From Bacillus alveayuensis (GTDB lineage Bacteria > Bacillota > Bacilli > Bacillales > Aeribacillaceae), in assembly GCA_030812955.1 (NCBI GenBank), contig JAUSTR010000001.1:310001-374000 (forward strand): a DNA stretch of 64,000 nucleotides. The letters are read 5' to 3'. This document shows, in pieces, positions 31,964 through 41,783 of the stretch; the first letter of the stretch is position 1, and each line of letters begins with the position of its first letter. Under the pieces are notes generated by a model. The model searched no databases. It was not told the origin of the DNA and saw only the letters and a list, made by a program, of their open reading frames with translations. The position numbers and the translations under genes are program-made.

Positions 31964-32160
31964 GGCTCTTTTCTAAAAGATTGTTGCTTTACTATACGAT
32001 AGCTTTTCGACTGTCAGGCAAGCGATACGCTTGCTATGTCACGCTCTAGTGTGACGTGAACCGAACAAAAGTCGATGATCGGACAAATATAATTTGTCCG
32101 ACCACGTGCTTTGTTCGGCTCATGGCCAGTCGGAAAGCAACAAAGTTTGCGAAAACAGCC
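31964..32160 (+). mobile_element. MITE-like repeat, copy C (197 bp, exact target duplication)
   Basis: Starts GGCTCTTTTC and ends GAAAACAGCC. The 8-bp sequence TTTATGAA occurs exactly on both sides (31956-31963 and 32161-32168). Inside are nested inverted repeats: AGCTTTTCGACTG facing CAGTCGGAAAGC, GCAAGCGATACGCTTGC, and CGGACAAAT facing ATTTGTCCG. It separates mtnN from mccA. The reverse-strand ORF across it is an artefact of the repeat. Confidence 0.88.
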
Positions 32161-32206
32161 TTTATGAAAAAAATCGTTTTTTAACATTACTTCAGGAGTG
32201 ATCACC

Positions 32207-34271
<2,065 letters not shown>

Positions 34272-34351
34272 TGGTTAAAATTACAAGCTTAATAGTCTTT
34301 AAAATATGTTACGCTAATAGTAAGCTAACATGATTTTAACAGGTGATTAAA

Positions 34352-34588
34352 ATGGAAAAAAAGAAACTGTACGATTTAATGTTAGATTTTAAACGCTATG
34401 CTATGATTCTACTTGCGATTAGTACTTTTTTGTATATCGGCTTATTTATTCCGGAAGGGTATGTTGTCCTTACAACGAAAGAACAATTAGGGCTATTAAG
34501 CGTAACATCGGTATTATTGTTTAGTTCACTTTTTTGTTTTTGGCTTTCTTTAAAATATCGACATCAATTAGACGACCTCGACGAATAA
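34352..34588 (+). CDS. yrhC: small membrane protein, YrhC-like
   Basis: 78 residues with two membrane helices (about 13-33 and 43-65) joined by a short loop, ending in an acidic tail (HQLDDLDE). The ATG at 34352 follows acaggtga. It lies 80 bp behind mccB, as yrhC does in B. subtilis; the function is unknown. A strong terminator shared with sigK follows. Confidence 0.82.
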   Translation: MEKKKLYDLMLDFKRYAMILLAISTFLYIGLFIPEGYVVLTTKEQLGLLSVTSVLLFSSLFCFWLSLKYRHQLDDLDE

Positions 34589-34606
34589 AATATTTCTGTG
34601 CCAAAT

Positions 34607-34637
34607 GAAAAGAGCCGCCAAAAGCGGCTCTTTTATT
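34607..34637. terminator. bidirectional terminator between yrhC and sigK
   Basis: AAAAGAGCCGC pairs with GCGGCTCTTTT around CAAAA. An A-run on the left and a T-run on the right serve both converging genes. Confidence 0.88.
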
Positions 34638-34638
34638 C

Positions 34639-35364
34639 TTACTTCCCCTCATTCATCCGTTTTTCCTTCTCAACTCGGAAAAATTCATGAAATATTTTCA
34701 TTAATGCTCTTTTCTCAATTCTAGATACGTAGCTTCTTGATATACCTAACTCTTTGGCAATTTCACGCTGCGTTTTCTCTTCTTGCATATTTAAACCAAA
34801 TCGTCCAATAATCACTTCCTTTTCTCGCTCATCTAAAATATCTATATATTCTTTTACTTTTTCAAGTTCCATATTCAATTGAATTGTGTCGATAATATCT
34901 TCATTTTCCGATTTTAACACATCCATTAAGCTGATTTCGTTTCCTTCTTTATCTTGACCAATCGGGTCATGTAATGAAACATCTTTTTTTGTTTTTTTTA
35001 ATGCTCTTAAATGCATCAAGATTTCATTTTCAATACATCTAGCTGCATATGTAGCGAGTTTAGTCCCTTTTCCTTGAGAGTAGCTTTCAATGGCTTTAAT
35101 TAAACCAATCGTACCGATAGAAATTAAATCTTCTGAATCTTCACCAGTATTTTCGAACTTTTTGACGATATGAGCAACAAGGCGTAAATTATGTTCTATT
35201 AGGATATTTCTTGCTTCTTCATCACCTTTTTCCAACAGCTGTAAATATTTTTTTTCCTCACTTGGTGATAAAGGTTGTGGAAAGGCATTGTTTTTTACAT
35301 ATGACACTAGAAAAAATAGTTCTTTAAATAAAAAACTAAATGCTGTTATGATTCCTGACATCAT
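34639..35364 (-). CDS. sigK: RNA polymerase sporulation sigma factor SigK (pro-SigK), uninterrupted
   Basis: 241 residues, encoded as one intact frame. The N-terminal pro-sequence (about 1-20, hydrophobic, [20 protein letters not shown]) precedes the [17 protein letters not shown] junction cleaved in B. subtilis. Sigma region 2 ([35 protein letters not shown]) and region 4 ([21 protein letters not shown]) are complete. SigK drives late mother-cell transcription. ATG-ATG start after ggaggtgag. In B. subtilis 168 the gene is split by the skin prophage-like element; no interruption is present here. Confidence 0.96.
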   Translation of the reverse strand: MMSGIITAFSFLFKELFFLVSYVKNNAFPQPLSPSEEKKYLQLLEKGDEEARNILIEHNLRLVAHIVKKFENTGEDSEDLISIGTIGLIKAIESYSQGKGTKLATYAARCIENEILMHLRALKKTKKDVSLHDPIGQDKEGNEISLMDVLKSENEDIIDTIQLNMELEKVKEYIDILDEREKEVIIGRFGLNMQEEKTQREIAKELGISRSYVSRIEKRALMKIFHEFFRVEKEKRMNEGK

Positions 35365-35383
35365 CTCACCTCCACATATTGTA

Positions 35384-35400
35384 TATTAAATTGTATGAAA
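35384..35400 (-). promoter_or_regulatory. candidate sporulation-type -10 element of sigK
   Basis: On the minus strand CATACAAT (35397-35390) resembles the -10 of SigE/SigK promoters and lies 26 bp before the sigK start. No convincing -35 is seen. Confidence 0.35.
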
Positions 35401-35533
35401 ATTCCTTCTTGTCCTTGTCTGTACAACATATGAAACATGATTTTCTTTCATGAAATGATGGGAAAATAGACGAGAAGACTATACCTTCTATGATTACAAT
35501 ACATAAAATGAGAAAAAAGCAGGATGGAAGTCA

Positions 35534-35776
35534 TCAGCATGATTCCATATGAATGTTATCCTTATGGACCATTTTAACAATCCGCCTTATCCTTTTGACG
35601 GTCGGTTTTGGTATGCTTTTCTGATCATTTTGTTCATATTGCTGATCATTATTGGGGGAGGATATTGTTATTACCGCTTCTTGTCTTAAAAGAGCCACCT
35701 CTTCATCTAATTTGGGAGGTGGCTCGTGTCCTTTATTATAGGCTGTTTTCATCCAACTTTGATAATACGTTGCCAT
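35534..35776 (-). CDS. hypothetical small protein, unrecognised
   Basis: 80 residues (MATYYQSWMKTAYNKGHEPP...), hydrophilic, rich in Lys and Gln, with no signal or membrane segment. The ribosome-binding site is poor (no clear AGGAGG upstream of ATG 35776); an inner ATG at residue 9 is possible. The coding strand contains a near-perfect hairpin (35691-35725) followed by TTTT. I do not recognise the family. It could be a real lineage-specific gene, or chance. Between it and sda (35777-35907) I see nothing else. Confidence 0.4.
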   Translation of the reverse strand: MATYYQSWMKTAYNKGHEPPPKLDEEVALLRQEAVITISSPNNDQQYEQNDQKSIPKPTVKRIRRIVKMVHKDNIHMESC

Positions 35777-35906
35777 GTGAGAAGTGTGAGGTTAGACGAA
35801 GCAATCAGCGGATCACCGATTGATGGAAACGACACTTTTCATCTTTAAAGCAACAATCATGACAAAAGGAGATTGATTTAAAAAAATGACGATTGACATA
35901 AAAAAA

Positions 35907-35951
35907 ATGCCACTTGGCTTATGATGTAACTTTTAAAACATGGCCAAGTGA
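35907..35951 (-). terminator. sda terminator overlapping its coding end
   Basis: On the minus strand TCACTTGGC, within the RRSLGH codons of sda, pairs with GCCAAGTGG downstream of the stop, with inner pairs ATGT/ACAT. It is followed by a run of seven to eight T residues. Confidence 0.75.
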
Positions 35952-36059
35952 GCGTCGCTTAATTTCTAATCTTATTAATTCGATAAAATCTTCACTTAAA
36001 TTCATTTCCATTGCTTTGTAATAAGATTCAATTAATAATTCATCCGATAATTTTTTCAT
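35919..36059 (-). CDS. sda: sporulation checkpoint inhibitor Sda
   Basis: 46 residues from the ATG at 36059, exactly the B. subtilis Sda length. The protein reads [20 protein letters not shown] and ends in [15 protein letters not shown]. Sda blocks the histidine kinases KinA/KinB and so delays sporulation during replication or DNA stress. It is a helical hairpin protein. An in-frame GTG at 36071 would add four residues. The AGGAGG at 36087-36092 is 27 nt from the ATG, with a small hairpin between. DnaA boxes lie upstream. Confidence 0.93.
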   Translation of the reverse strand: MKKLSDELLIESYYKAMEMNLSEDFIELIRLEIKRRSLGHVLKVTS

Positions 36060-36194
36060 TGAAGAAGTCACTTTATGTGACAGGCACCTCCTTCCATTAG
36101 ATTAGTACTATATTTCGTATTGTTTTCATATAATAAATAATTTATGGTCGTAACCTAAATCTACCATGTTTTCGAAAAGAGAACAACCGTTCTG

Positions 36195-36293
36195 TTATCC
36201 ACACTTTCTAGTGGATAAGCTGTGGGTAGATTGTTTATAATCGCAAAAAATGCGATGATTTAAAGGTGAATAATGTGTACAATTTTATCCACA
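36195..36293. promoter_or_regulatory. DnaA-box cluster between sda and yqeG
   Basis: Two perfect TTATCCACA boxes (36195-36203 and 36285-36293, 90 bp apart, same orientation), one single-mismatch box in reverse (AGTGGATAA, 36210-36218) and one weaker reverse box (TGTGGGTAG, 36221-36229). In B. subtilis sda transcription responds to DnaA. The sda-yqeG intergenic stretch 36072-36452 otherwise holds only the yqeG promoter and the two 5' leaders. Confidence 0.85.
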
Positions 36294-36378
36294 ACTGTTG
36301 AATGTTTGTAAAAATTGTCGAAAAATTTATTCATTTTTATCCGAAAAGAAAAACTAATAATAATTTGTAAAGTTTGCT

Positions 36379-36407
36379 TTGAAAGTAGTGAAGAAATTCG
36401 ATATGAT
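36379..36407 (+). promoter_or_regulatory. SigA-type promoter of yqeG
   Basis: TTGAAA 36379-36384 and TATGAT 36402-36407 with 17 bp between, about 45 bp before the yqeG TTG start. Confidence 0.7.
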
Positions 36408-36452
36408 GTAAGTTGGTCTATAAAAGATAATAACATACAAGAGGTGTTATCC

Positions 36453-36968
36453 TTGTTAAAGCTTTTTTTGCCAGAGGTTTATGTAGGAAGCATATTTCAT
36501 ATTAGCCCTGATTTTTTAAAAAAACGACGTATAAAAGGAATTATTACGGATTTAGATAATACACTTGTCGAATGGGATCGTCCGAATGCTACTCCGAAAT
36601 TAATGGAATGGTTTAATATGATGGAGAAAAGCGGAATTAAGGTGACCATTGTCTCCAATAATAATGAAAAAAGAGTGCGATTATTTTCTGAACCACTAGG
36701 TATTCCGTTTATTTCAGAGGCTAAAAAGCCAATGAGACGAGCCTTTCACAAGGCGCTGGCATCAATGGGATTATCGAAAGATGAAGTCGTTGTGATCGGT
36801 GATCAGCTGCTGACAGATGTTTTAGGAGGCAATCGCAGTGGATTCAAAACGATTTTAGTCGTCCCCGTTTCATCTACTGACGGATTTTGGACGAGATTGA
36901 ACCGGAAAATTGAGCGAAAAATTTTATCGACCTTAAAACGAAAAGGTATGTTAAAGTGGGAGGAATGA
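36453..36968 (+). CDS. yqeG: HAD-superfamily phosphatase YqeG
   Basis: 171 residues from TTG 36453 (MLKLFLPEVYVG), 6 bp after gaggtg; this matches the size of B. subtilis YqeG, and the frame upstream to 36315 carries the promoter. HAD motif I is ITDLDNTLVEWD near 32, motif II TIVSNNN, and motif IV GDQLLTDVLGG. A phosphatase is expected; related proteins act on phosphatidylglycerophosphate or unknown substrates. It starts the conserved yqeG-yqeH-aroE-yhbY-nadD-yqeK-rsfS-yqeM operon. Confidence 0.9.
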   Translation: MLKLFLPEVYVGSIFHISPDFLKKRRIKGIITDLDNTLVEWDRPNATPKLMEWFNMMEKSGIKVTIVSNNNEKRVRLFSEPLGIPFISEAKKPMRRAFHKALASMGLSKDEVVVIGDQLLTDVLGGNRSGFKTILVVPVSSTDGFWTRLNRKIERKILSTLKRKGMLKWEE

Positions 36969-36972
36969 CACT

Positions 36973-38073
36973 TTGAGTGAAATCGTTTGTGTTGGTTGTG
37001 GCATTAAAATTCAGACAGAAGATCCCGGTAAACCTGGTTATACCCCAAAAGCTGCTTTAGAAAAAGAGGAAGTCATTTGCAGACGCTGTTTTCGCATCAA
37101 AAATTATAACGATATTCAAGATGTTTCCTTAAATGATGAAGATTTTTTGAAAATTTTACACAAGATTGGTGAAACGAAAGCTTTAGTCGTAAAAATAGTG
37201 GATATTTTTGATGTGAATGGAAGCTGGATAAAGGGTATTCAACGATTTGTCGGCCATAATCCTATCATTCTAGTTGGGAATAAAGTTGACGTTTTACCTA
37301 AATCTGTAAAGGAACAAAAACTAATAAATTGGATGAGAAGACAAGCAAAAGAATATGGTTTAAAGCCGATTGATGTTTTTCTCGTAAGCTCATCAAAAGG
37401 TCATGGAATAAAAGAAGTTGCCGCAGCTATTGACCATTACCGAAATGGACAAGATGTTTATGTAGTTGGTTGTACAAATGTAGGTAAATCAACATTTATT
37501 AATCGAATCATTAAAGAAGTGACAGGTGAAGGGGACATGATTACAACGTCCCATTTCCCAGGTACAACTCTAGATCTTATCGAAATTCCTTTGCATGATG
37601 GGGCAGCGCTATATGATACGCCAGGTATTATAAACCATCACCAAATGGCTCATTACATTGATCGCCGGGATTTAAAGCTTTTAACACCAAAAAAAGAAAT
37701 TAAACCGAAAGTGTATCAATTAAACGAAGAGCAAACGTTATTTTTCGGTGGACTAGCCCGATTAGATTTTATCAAAGGCGGAAGAACTTCATTTGTTTGT
37801 TATCTTCCAAATGAAATGAATATTCATCGCACAAAGTTAGAGAAAGCAGATTCACTATATAAAACACATGTAGGGGAAATGCTTTTTCCACCAAGGAAGG
37901 AATATGTCGAATCCTTTCCAGAGCTTGTTCCACATGAATTCACCATTAAATCGAAAAAAACAGATATCGTCTTTTCTGGACTTGGCTGGGTAACGGTAAA
38001 TGAAGAAAATAAACGCGTCATTGCTTATGCCCCGAAAGGCGTACATGTTGCGTTGCGTCATTCCTTAATTTAA
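36973..38073 (+). CDS. yqeH: ribosome biogenesis GTPase YqeH (circularly permuted)
   Basis: 366 residues. An N-terminal zinc-finger segment has CVGCG and CRRCFR (residues 5-35). The GTPase motifs appear in permuted order: G4 NKVDVLP near 101 comes before G1 GCTNVGKST near 166 and G3 DTPGI near 216. The C-terminal part likely binds RNA. YqeH acts in 30S subunit assembly. Start TTG at 36973, with gggagga 8 bp upstream, 4 bp after yqeG. Confidence 0.95.
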   Translation: MSEIVCVGCGIKIQTEDPGKPGYTPKAALEKEEVICRRCFRIKNYNDIQDVSLNDEDFLKILHKIGETKALVVKIVDIFDVNGSWIKGIQRFVGHNPIILVGNKVDVLPKSVKEQKLINWMRRQAKEYGLKPIDVFLVSSSKGHGIKEVAAAIDHYRNGQDVYVVGCTNVGKSTFINRIIKEVTGEGDMITTSHFPGTTLDLIEIPLHDGAALYDTPGIINHHQMAHYIDRRDLKLLTPKKEIKPKVYQLNEEQTLFFGGLARLDFIKGGRTSFVCYLPNEMNIHRTKLEKADSLYKTHVGEMLFPPRKEYVESFPELVPHEFTIKSKKTDIVFSGLGWVTVNEENKRVIAYAPKGVHVALRHSLI

Positions 38074-38101
38074 ACTCAAGATAAAAGGGGAGGGAGAAAA
38101 A

Positions 38102-38944
38102 ATGGAAGAAATTTTTGGGGTTATAGGCGATCCGATTGGACATTCTATGTCGCCGCTTATCCATAATGATGCTTTCAAGCATCATCACATAAAAGGAGTA
38201 TACCTTCCTTTTCAAGTAAAACAAGAACATTTAAAAGAAGCTGTTGAAGGAATAAAAGCATTAGGCATAAAAGGATTGAATGTGACGATACCACATAAAG
38301 TAAGCATTATGCCAATGTTAGACGAAATCGATGAAAGCGCCCGTTTAATCGGTGCTGTTAATACCGTACAGAATCGCGATGGAAAATTGATCGGTTATAA
38401 TACAGATGGAGTAGGTTTTTACAAGTCCATCAAACCGTTTGTGCAGAAAGAGCATTCCGAAGCTCAAGTGTTGTTGATTGGGGCAGGGGGAGCTGCACGA
38501 GCCATTTTGACGACATTAGCAAAAGAAGGATTTGTAAACATTGATCTTGTAAACCGAACGAAAGAGCGCGCACAGCAATTAAAAGAACTTTGTCCATTTC
38601 AAATAAATGGAAAAATCTATTCACTAGAGGAATTCCGTCATACTGTAAAAATATATGATTTAATTGTTCAAACGACATCAATTGGAATGTCACCGCATGT
38701 CCATGCAAAACCATTAGAACTATCGGGGTTGATTCACGAACAAACAGTCGTAACAGACATTATTTATAATCCGCTACAAACAGCATTTTTGAAGGAAGCT
38801 AAAAAACTTGGTGCAAAAACGGTTGATGGCGTTGGCATGTTTGTTCATCAAGCGGCGCAAGCTTTTCAATTATGGACAGGAATTGAGCCAAATGTTCAAC
38901 GTATGAAAAATATTGTCTATGAAAAATTGAGAGGAGCATCATGA
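38102..38944 (+). CDS. aroE: shikimate dehydrogenase
   Basis: 280 residues. It reduces 3-dehydroshikimate with NADPH in aromatic amino-acid synthesis. The substrate segment GDPIGHSMSPLIHN is near 9-22; GLNVTIPHKV carries the catalytic Lys; the NADP-binding glycine motif is IGAGGAARAIL near 125. The stop overlaps the yhbY start (ATGATG), so translation is coupled. Confidence 0.96.
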   Translation: MEEIFGVIGDPIGHSMSPLIHNDAFKHHHIKGVYLPFQVKQEHLKEAVEGIKALGIKGLNVTIPHKVSIMPMLDEIDESARLIGAVNTVQNRDGKLIGYNTDGVGFYKSIKPFVQKEHSEAQVLLIGAGGAARAILTTLAKEGFVNIDLVNRTKERAQQLKELCPFQINGKIYSLEEFRHTVKIYDLIVQTTSIGMSPHVHAKPLELSGLIHEQTVVTDIIYNPLQTAFLKEAKKLGAKTVDGVGMFVHQAAQAFQLWTGIEPNVQRMKNIVYEKLRGAS

Positions 38945-39237
38945 TGTTAACAGGAAAGCAAAAGCGGTATTTACGTTCTTTAGCTCACCATTTAGATCCG
39001 ATTTTTCAAGTCGGTAAAGGTGGGGTGAATGAAAATATGGTGAAGCAAATAAGGGAAGCGTTAGAAGCAAGGGAACTCATAAAGGTGAGTGTGCTGCAAA
39101 ACTGTGATATGGATAAAAAAAACGTTGCTCAAGAGATTGCCAATGGATCTAATGCAGAGCTTGTGCAAATCATTGGTAATGTTATCGTTCTTTATAAAGA
39201 ATCGGAGGAACGGAAACAAATTGTGTTGCCGAACTAA
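38944..39237 (+). CDS. yhbY: ribosome assembly RNA-binding protein YhbY (YqeI)
   Basis: 97 residues of the CRS1/YhbY (CRM) domain: MLTGKQKRYLRSLAHHLDPI, the GKGGVNENM loop that contacts RNA, and ELIKVSVLQNC. It associates with pre-50S particles in E. coli. The second ATG at 38944 is chosen to give MLTGKQ and a better spacing from gagagg; ATG 38941 would add one Met. Confidence 0.93.
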   Translation: MLTGKQKRYLRSLAHHLDPIFQVGKGGVNENMVKQIREALEARELIKVSVLQNCDMDKKNVAQEIANGSNAELVQIIGNVIVLYKESEERKQIVLPN

Positions 39238-39259
39238 ACTGTAGAGAGGGGGATATTGA

Positions 39260-39829
39260 GTGAAAAAGGTTGGCATATTTGGTGGAACGTTTGATCCACC
39301 TCATTTCGGCCATTTACTGATTGCGAATGAAGTTTTACATTCGCTAAATTTAACGGAAATATGGTTTATGCCTAACCAAATTCCTCCTCATAAGCAAAAT
39401 GAAAAGATTTGTGATAGCTATCACCGAGTAAATATGTTAAAGCTAGCCGTTAAAGGGAATGAATTTTTTCGCATTGAAACGATTGAATTGGAACGGCCTG
39501 GCCCTTCCTATACATATGACACGATACGACTTTTAAAACAGCGGTATTCGCAAGTCGAATTTTATTTCATTATTGGTGCTGACATGATTGAATATTTGCC
39601 AAAATGGTATAAAATTGAGCAATTGCAAAACTGTATTCAATTTGTCGGTGTTAAAAGAACGGGTTATTCCATTCAATCACCATTTTCCATTTTAGAAGTG
39701 AATGTACCTCAATTCGACGTATCTTCAACCATGATACGCAAGCGCTTGAAGGAAGGAAAAACCGTTCATTACCTGTTACCAGAATCAGTTATTCAATATA
39801 TAAAGGAGAATCATTTATATGAATCGTGA
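39260..39829 (+). CDS. nadD: nicotinate-nucleotide adenylyltransferase
   Basis: 189 residues. It converts NaMN and ATP to deamido-NAD. The nucleotidyltransferase motif [12 protein letters not shown] is at about 7-18 and SSTMIRKRL near 158. The GTG start at 39260 has gagaggggg upstream. Its end overlaps yqeK by 11 bp. Confidence 0.95.
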   Translation: MKKVGIFGGTFDPPHFGHLLIANEVLHSLNLTEIWFMPNQIPPHKQNEKICDSYHRVNMLKLAVKGNEFFRIETIELERPGPSYTYDTIRLLKQRYSQVEFYFIIGADMIEYLPKWYKIEQLQNCIQFVGVKRTGYSIQSPFSILEVNVPQFDVSSTMIRKRLKEGKTVHYLLPESVIQYIKENHLYES

Positions 39830-40388
39830 AGAAGCATTGTCCATTGTGAAAAAAAAATTGACAGAGCATCGGTATCAACATACAATCGGTGTAATGGAAA
39901 CGGCGGTGGCACTTGCGGAAAAATACGGTGTAAATCCGAAAAAGGCAGAGTTAGCAGCTATATTTCACGATTATGCTAAATTTTATCCAAAAGATGAAAT
40001 GAAACAAATCATTGTGGAGCAAAATATGCCAAAGGATTTATTAGATTACAATACAGAGCTTTGGCATGCGCCGGTCGGAGCGTATTTAGCGGAAAAAGAA
40101 GTTGGAATACACGATTCAGATGTGTTGGATGCCATCAAATACCATACTTCCGGAAGGGAACAGATGACTCCATTAGAAAAAGTCATCTATTTAGCAGACT
40201 ATATTGAGCCAGGACGTCATTTTCCTGGTGTCGAGGAAGTTCGACAATTAGCGATGGACAATTTAGACCGCGCTCTATTTAAATCTATGCAAAATACGAT
40301 CATTTTTTTAATGAAAAAAAATCAACCGATCTACCCAGATACGTTTAAAGCTTACAATGATTTAGCAAAACGATTAAAGGAGGAATGA
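39819..40388 (+). CDS. yqeK: HD-domain hydrolase YqeK (probable Ap4A hydrolase)
   Basis: 189 residues with an HD metal-binding pattern: [13 protein letters not shown], then [10 protein letters not shown] (His-Asp) and [28 protein letters not shown]. The family includes symmetrical diadenosine tetraphosphate hydrolases; that activity is inferred by family. It overlaps nadD and is 7 bp ahead of rsfS. Confidence 0.93.
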   Translation: MNREEALSIVKKKLTEHRYQHTIGVMETAVALAEKYGVNPKKAELAAIFHDYAKFYPKDEMKQIIVEQNMPKDLLDYNTELWHAPVGAYLAEKEVGIHDSDVLDAIKYHTSGREQMTPLEKVIYLADYIEPGRHFPGVEEVRQLAMDNLDRALFKSMQNTIIFLMKKNQPIYPDTFKAYNDLAKRLKEE

Positions 40389-40395
40389 TCATTAA

Positions 40396-40752
40396 ATGAC
40401 TTCATATGAAGTTCTTGAATTAGCAGTTAAAGCTTGCGATGCTAAAAAAGCAGAAGATATTATTGCCTTAAATATGAAAAGGATCTCACTTATGGCTGAT
40501 TATTTTCTTATTTGTCATGGAAATAACGAAAAGCAAGTGCAAGCAATAGCAAGAGAATTAAAAGAGAAAGCAGAAGAAAACGGGTTATCTGTTAAAAGGA
40601 TGGAAGGTTTTGAAGAGGCGAAATGGATTCTTGTTGACCTTGGCGATGTAATTGCTCATATCTTTCACCGTGATGAAAGAAGTTATTATAACTTAGAGAA
40701 GCTTTGGGGTGATGCCCCAATAGAAGATGTTAATAGTGAGCTGCTATCATGA
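40396..40752 (+). CDS. rsfS: ribosomal silencing factor RsfS
   Basis: 118 residues, full family length. RsfS binds protein L14 on the 50S subunit and blocks subunit joining when nutrients fall. Conserved segments are DYFLICHGNNEKQVQAIA, EGFEEAKWILVDLGDVIAHIF and YNLEKLWGDAP. The start follows an aaaggaggaatg that overlaps the yqeK stop. Its stop overlaps the yqeM start (ATGATG). Confidence 0.95.
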   Translation: MTSYEVLELAVKACDAKKAEDIIALNMKRISLMADYFLICHGNNEKQVQAIARELKEKAEENGLSVKRMEGFEEAKWILVDLGDVIAHIFHRDERSYYNLEKLWGDAPIEDVNSELLS

Positions 40753-41495
40753 TGTACCATCATTTCGCTTATATTTATGATTATTTGATGAAGGATGTTC
40801 CTTATGATAAGTGGGTGCAATTTTTACATCAAAGCTCCATTACTTATGGAAACGGTGGAAAGAGAGTTTTAGATCTTGCCTGTGGGACTGGGGAAATTTC
40901 CTATCGGCTAGCGCAATTAGGCTATCACGTAACTGGTGTAGATTTATCTGAAGATATGCTTGCAATTGCTCAGGAAAAGATGGAAGCGTATGGTCAAAAT
41001 CATGCTTTATTTGTGAAGCAAGATATGCGCTCCTTACACGGCTTTCAACCATTTGACTATATTTTTATCTGCGTTGATGCGATCAATTATTTATTAACAA
41101 AAGAAGATGTATTGGCGACATTTCAACATGTGTTTGAACATTTAAATGATGGAGGCTTGCTCATTTTCGATGTTCATTCTGTTTATAAAGTAGAAAACTT
41201 ATTGAAAGGAAATACTTTTGCCGATAACGATGATGAAATAAGTTATATTTGGAATTGTTTTGAAGGATCGTATCAGCATAGTGTTGTACATGAGTTAACT
41301 TTTTTTGTGAGAAACGGTGAAAATTATAAACGCTATGATGAGGATCATGAACAACGGACATTTTCGGTTCAGGAATATAAACAAATGCTAGTGGAATGTC
41401 GCTTATCTGTATTGAAGGTTTTAACAGCATTCGAACATACTCCAATGGATCAAGCTGAAAGAATCTTCTTCATTGCAAGAAAAGAGGGAAAATGA
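40749..41495 (+). CDS. yqeM: class I SAM-dependent methyltransferase YqeM
   Basis: 248 residues. SAM motif VLDLACGTGEISYRLAQLG near 40, acidic motif VTGVDLSEDMLAIA near 62, and FDYIFICVDAINYLL near 98. The substrate is unknown. Last gene of the yqeG operon; a terminator hairpin starts right at its stop. Start ATG 40749, or 40752 one codon on. Confidence 0.9.
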   Translation: MMYHHFAYIYDYLMKDVPYDKWVQFLHQSSITYGNGGKRVLDLACGTGEISYRLAQLGYHVTGVDLSEDMLAIAQEKMEAYGQNHALFVKQDMRSLHGFQPFDYIFICVDAINYLLTKEDVLATFQHVFEHLNDGGLLIFDVHSVYKVENLLKGNTFADNDDEISYIWNCFEGSYQHSVVHELTFFVRNGENYKRYDEDHEQRTFSVQEYKQMLVECRLSVLKVLTAFEHTPMDQAERIFFIARKEGK

Positions 41496-41496
41496 G

Positions 41497-41524
41497 AAAC
41501 CATCGATATTACTTCGATGGTTTC
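41497..41524 (+). terminator. intrinsic terminator after yqeM
   Basis: AAACCATCGA pairs with TCGATGGTTT around a 7-nt loop; the T-tract is short. Confidence 0.65.
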
Positions 41525-41783
41525 AGACGAAAAGCATTTTAGGATCACTATTTTGCAAAAAAGCTACCCTCCCTCTGCTTTTGTCAATGACTGTATAAAA
41601 TATTTAAAAAATATTGAAGGAATTTGTTTAAAGATTAGCGAAGTATATATTACACATTAAGAAAAATTCGTTTCAACGATACAGTGGCAAAGTTTAGATC
41701 AGGATACGGCTTACTTTTCGCTTCATGAGATCGTTGACGATTTACATTTCTTTAGGAGTGAAATTGCTCAGTCACTACTTTGA
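41517..41783 (+). pseudogene. possible degraded small ORF with one in-frame stop
   Basis: In one + strand frame, 47 codons from ATG 41517 end at TAA (41658-41660). The same frame then stays open for another 40 codons to TGA at 41783, overlapping the comER end by 32 bp. No ribosome-binding site precedes the ATG, which lies inside the yqeM terminator. I do not recognise the product. A broken small gene is possible, but chance cannot be excluded. The rest of this yqeM-comER gap shows nothing. Confidence 0.2.

Noticed and set aside
35887..35925. A 12-codon + strand frame starting ATGACGATTGAC after aaaaggag, as a possible leader peptide
   Set aside because: It coincides with the sda terminator, the ribosome-binding site is too far away and no gene follows.
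36315..36452. Extended N-terminus of YqeG from ATG 36315
   Set aside because: It would cover the TTGAAA/TATGAT promoter and a DnaA-box leader, and exceeds the family length; TTG 36453 has a proper ribosome-binding site.
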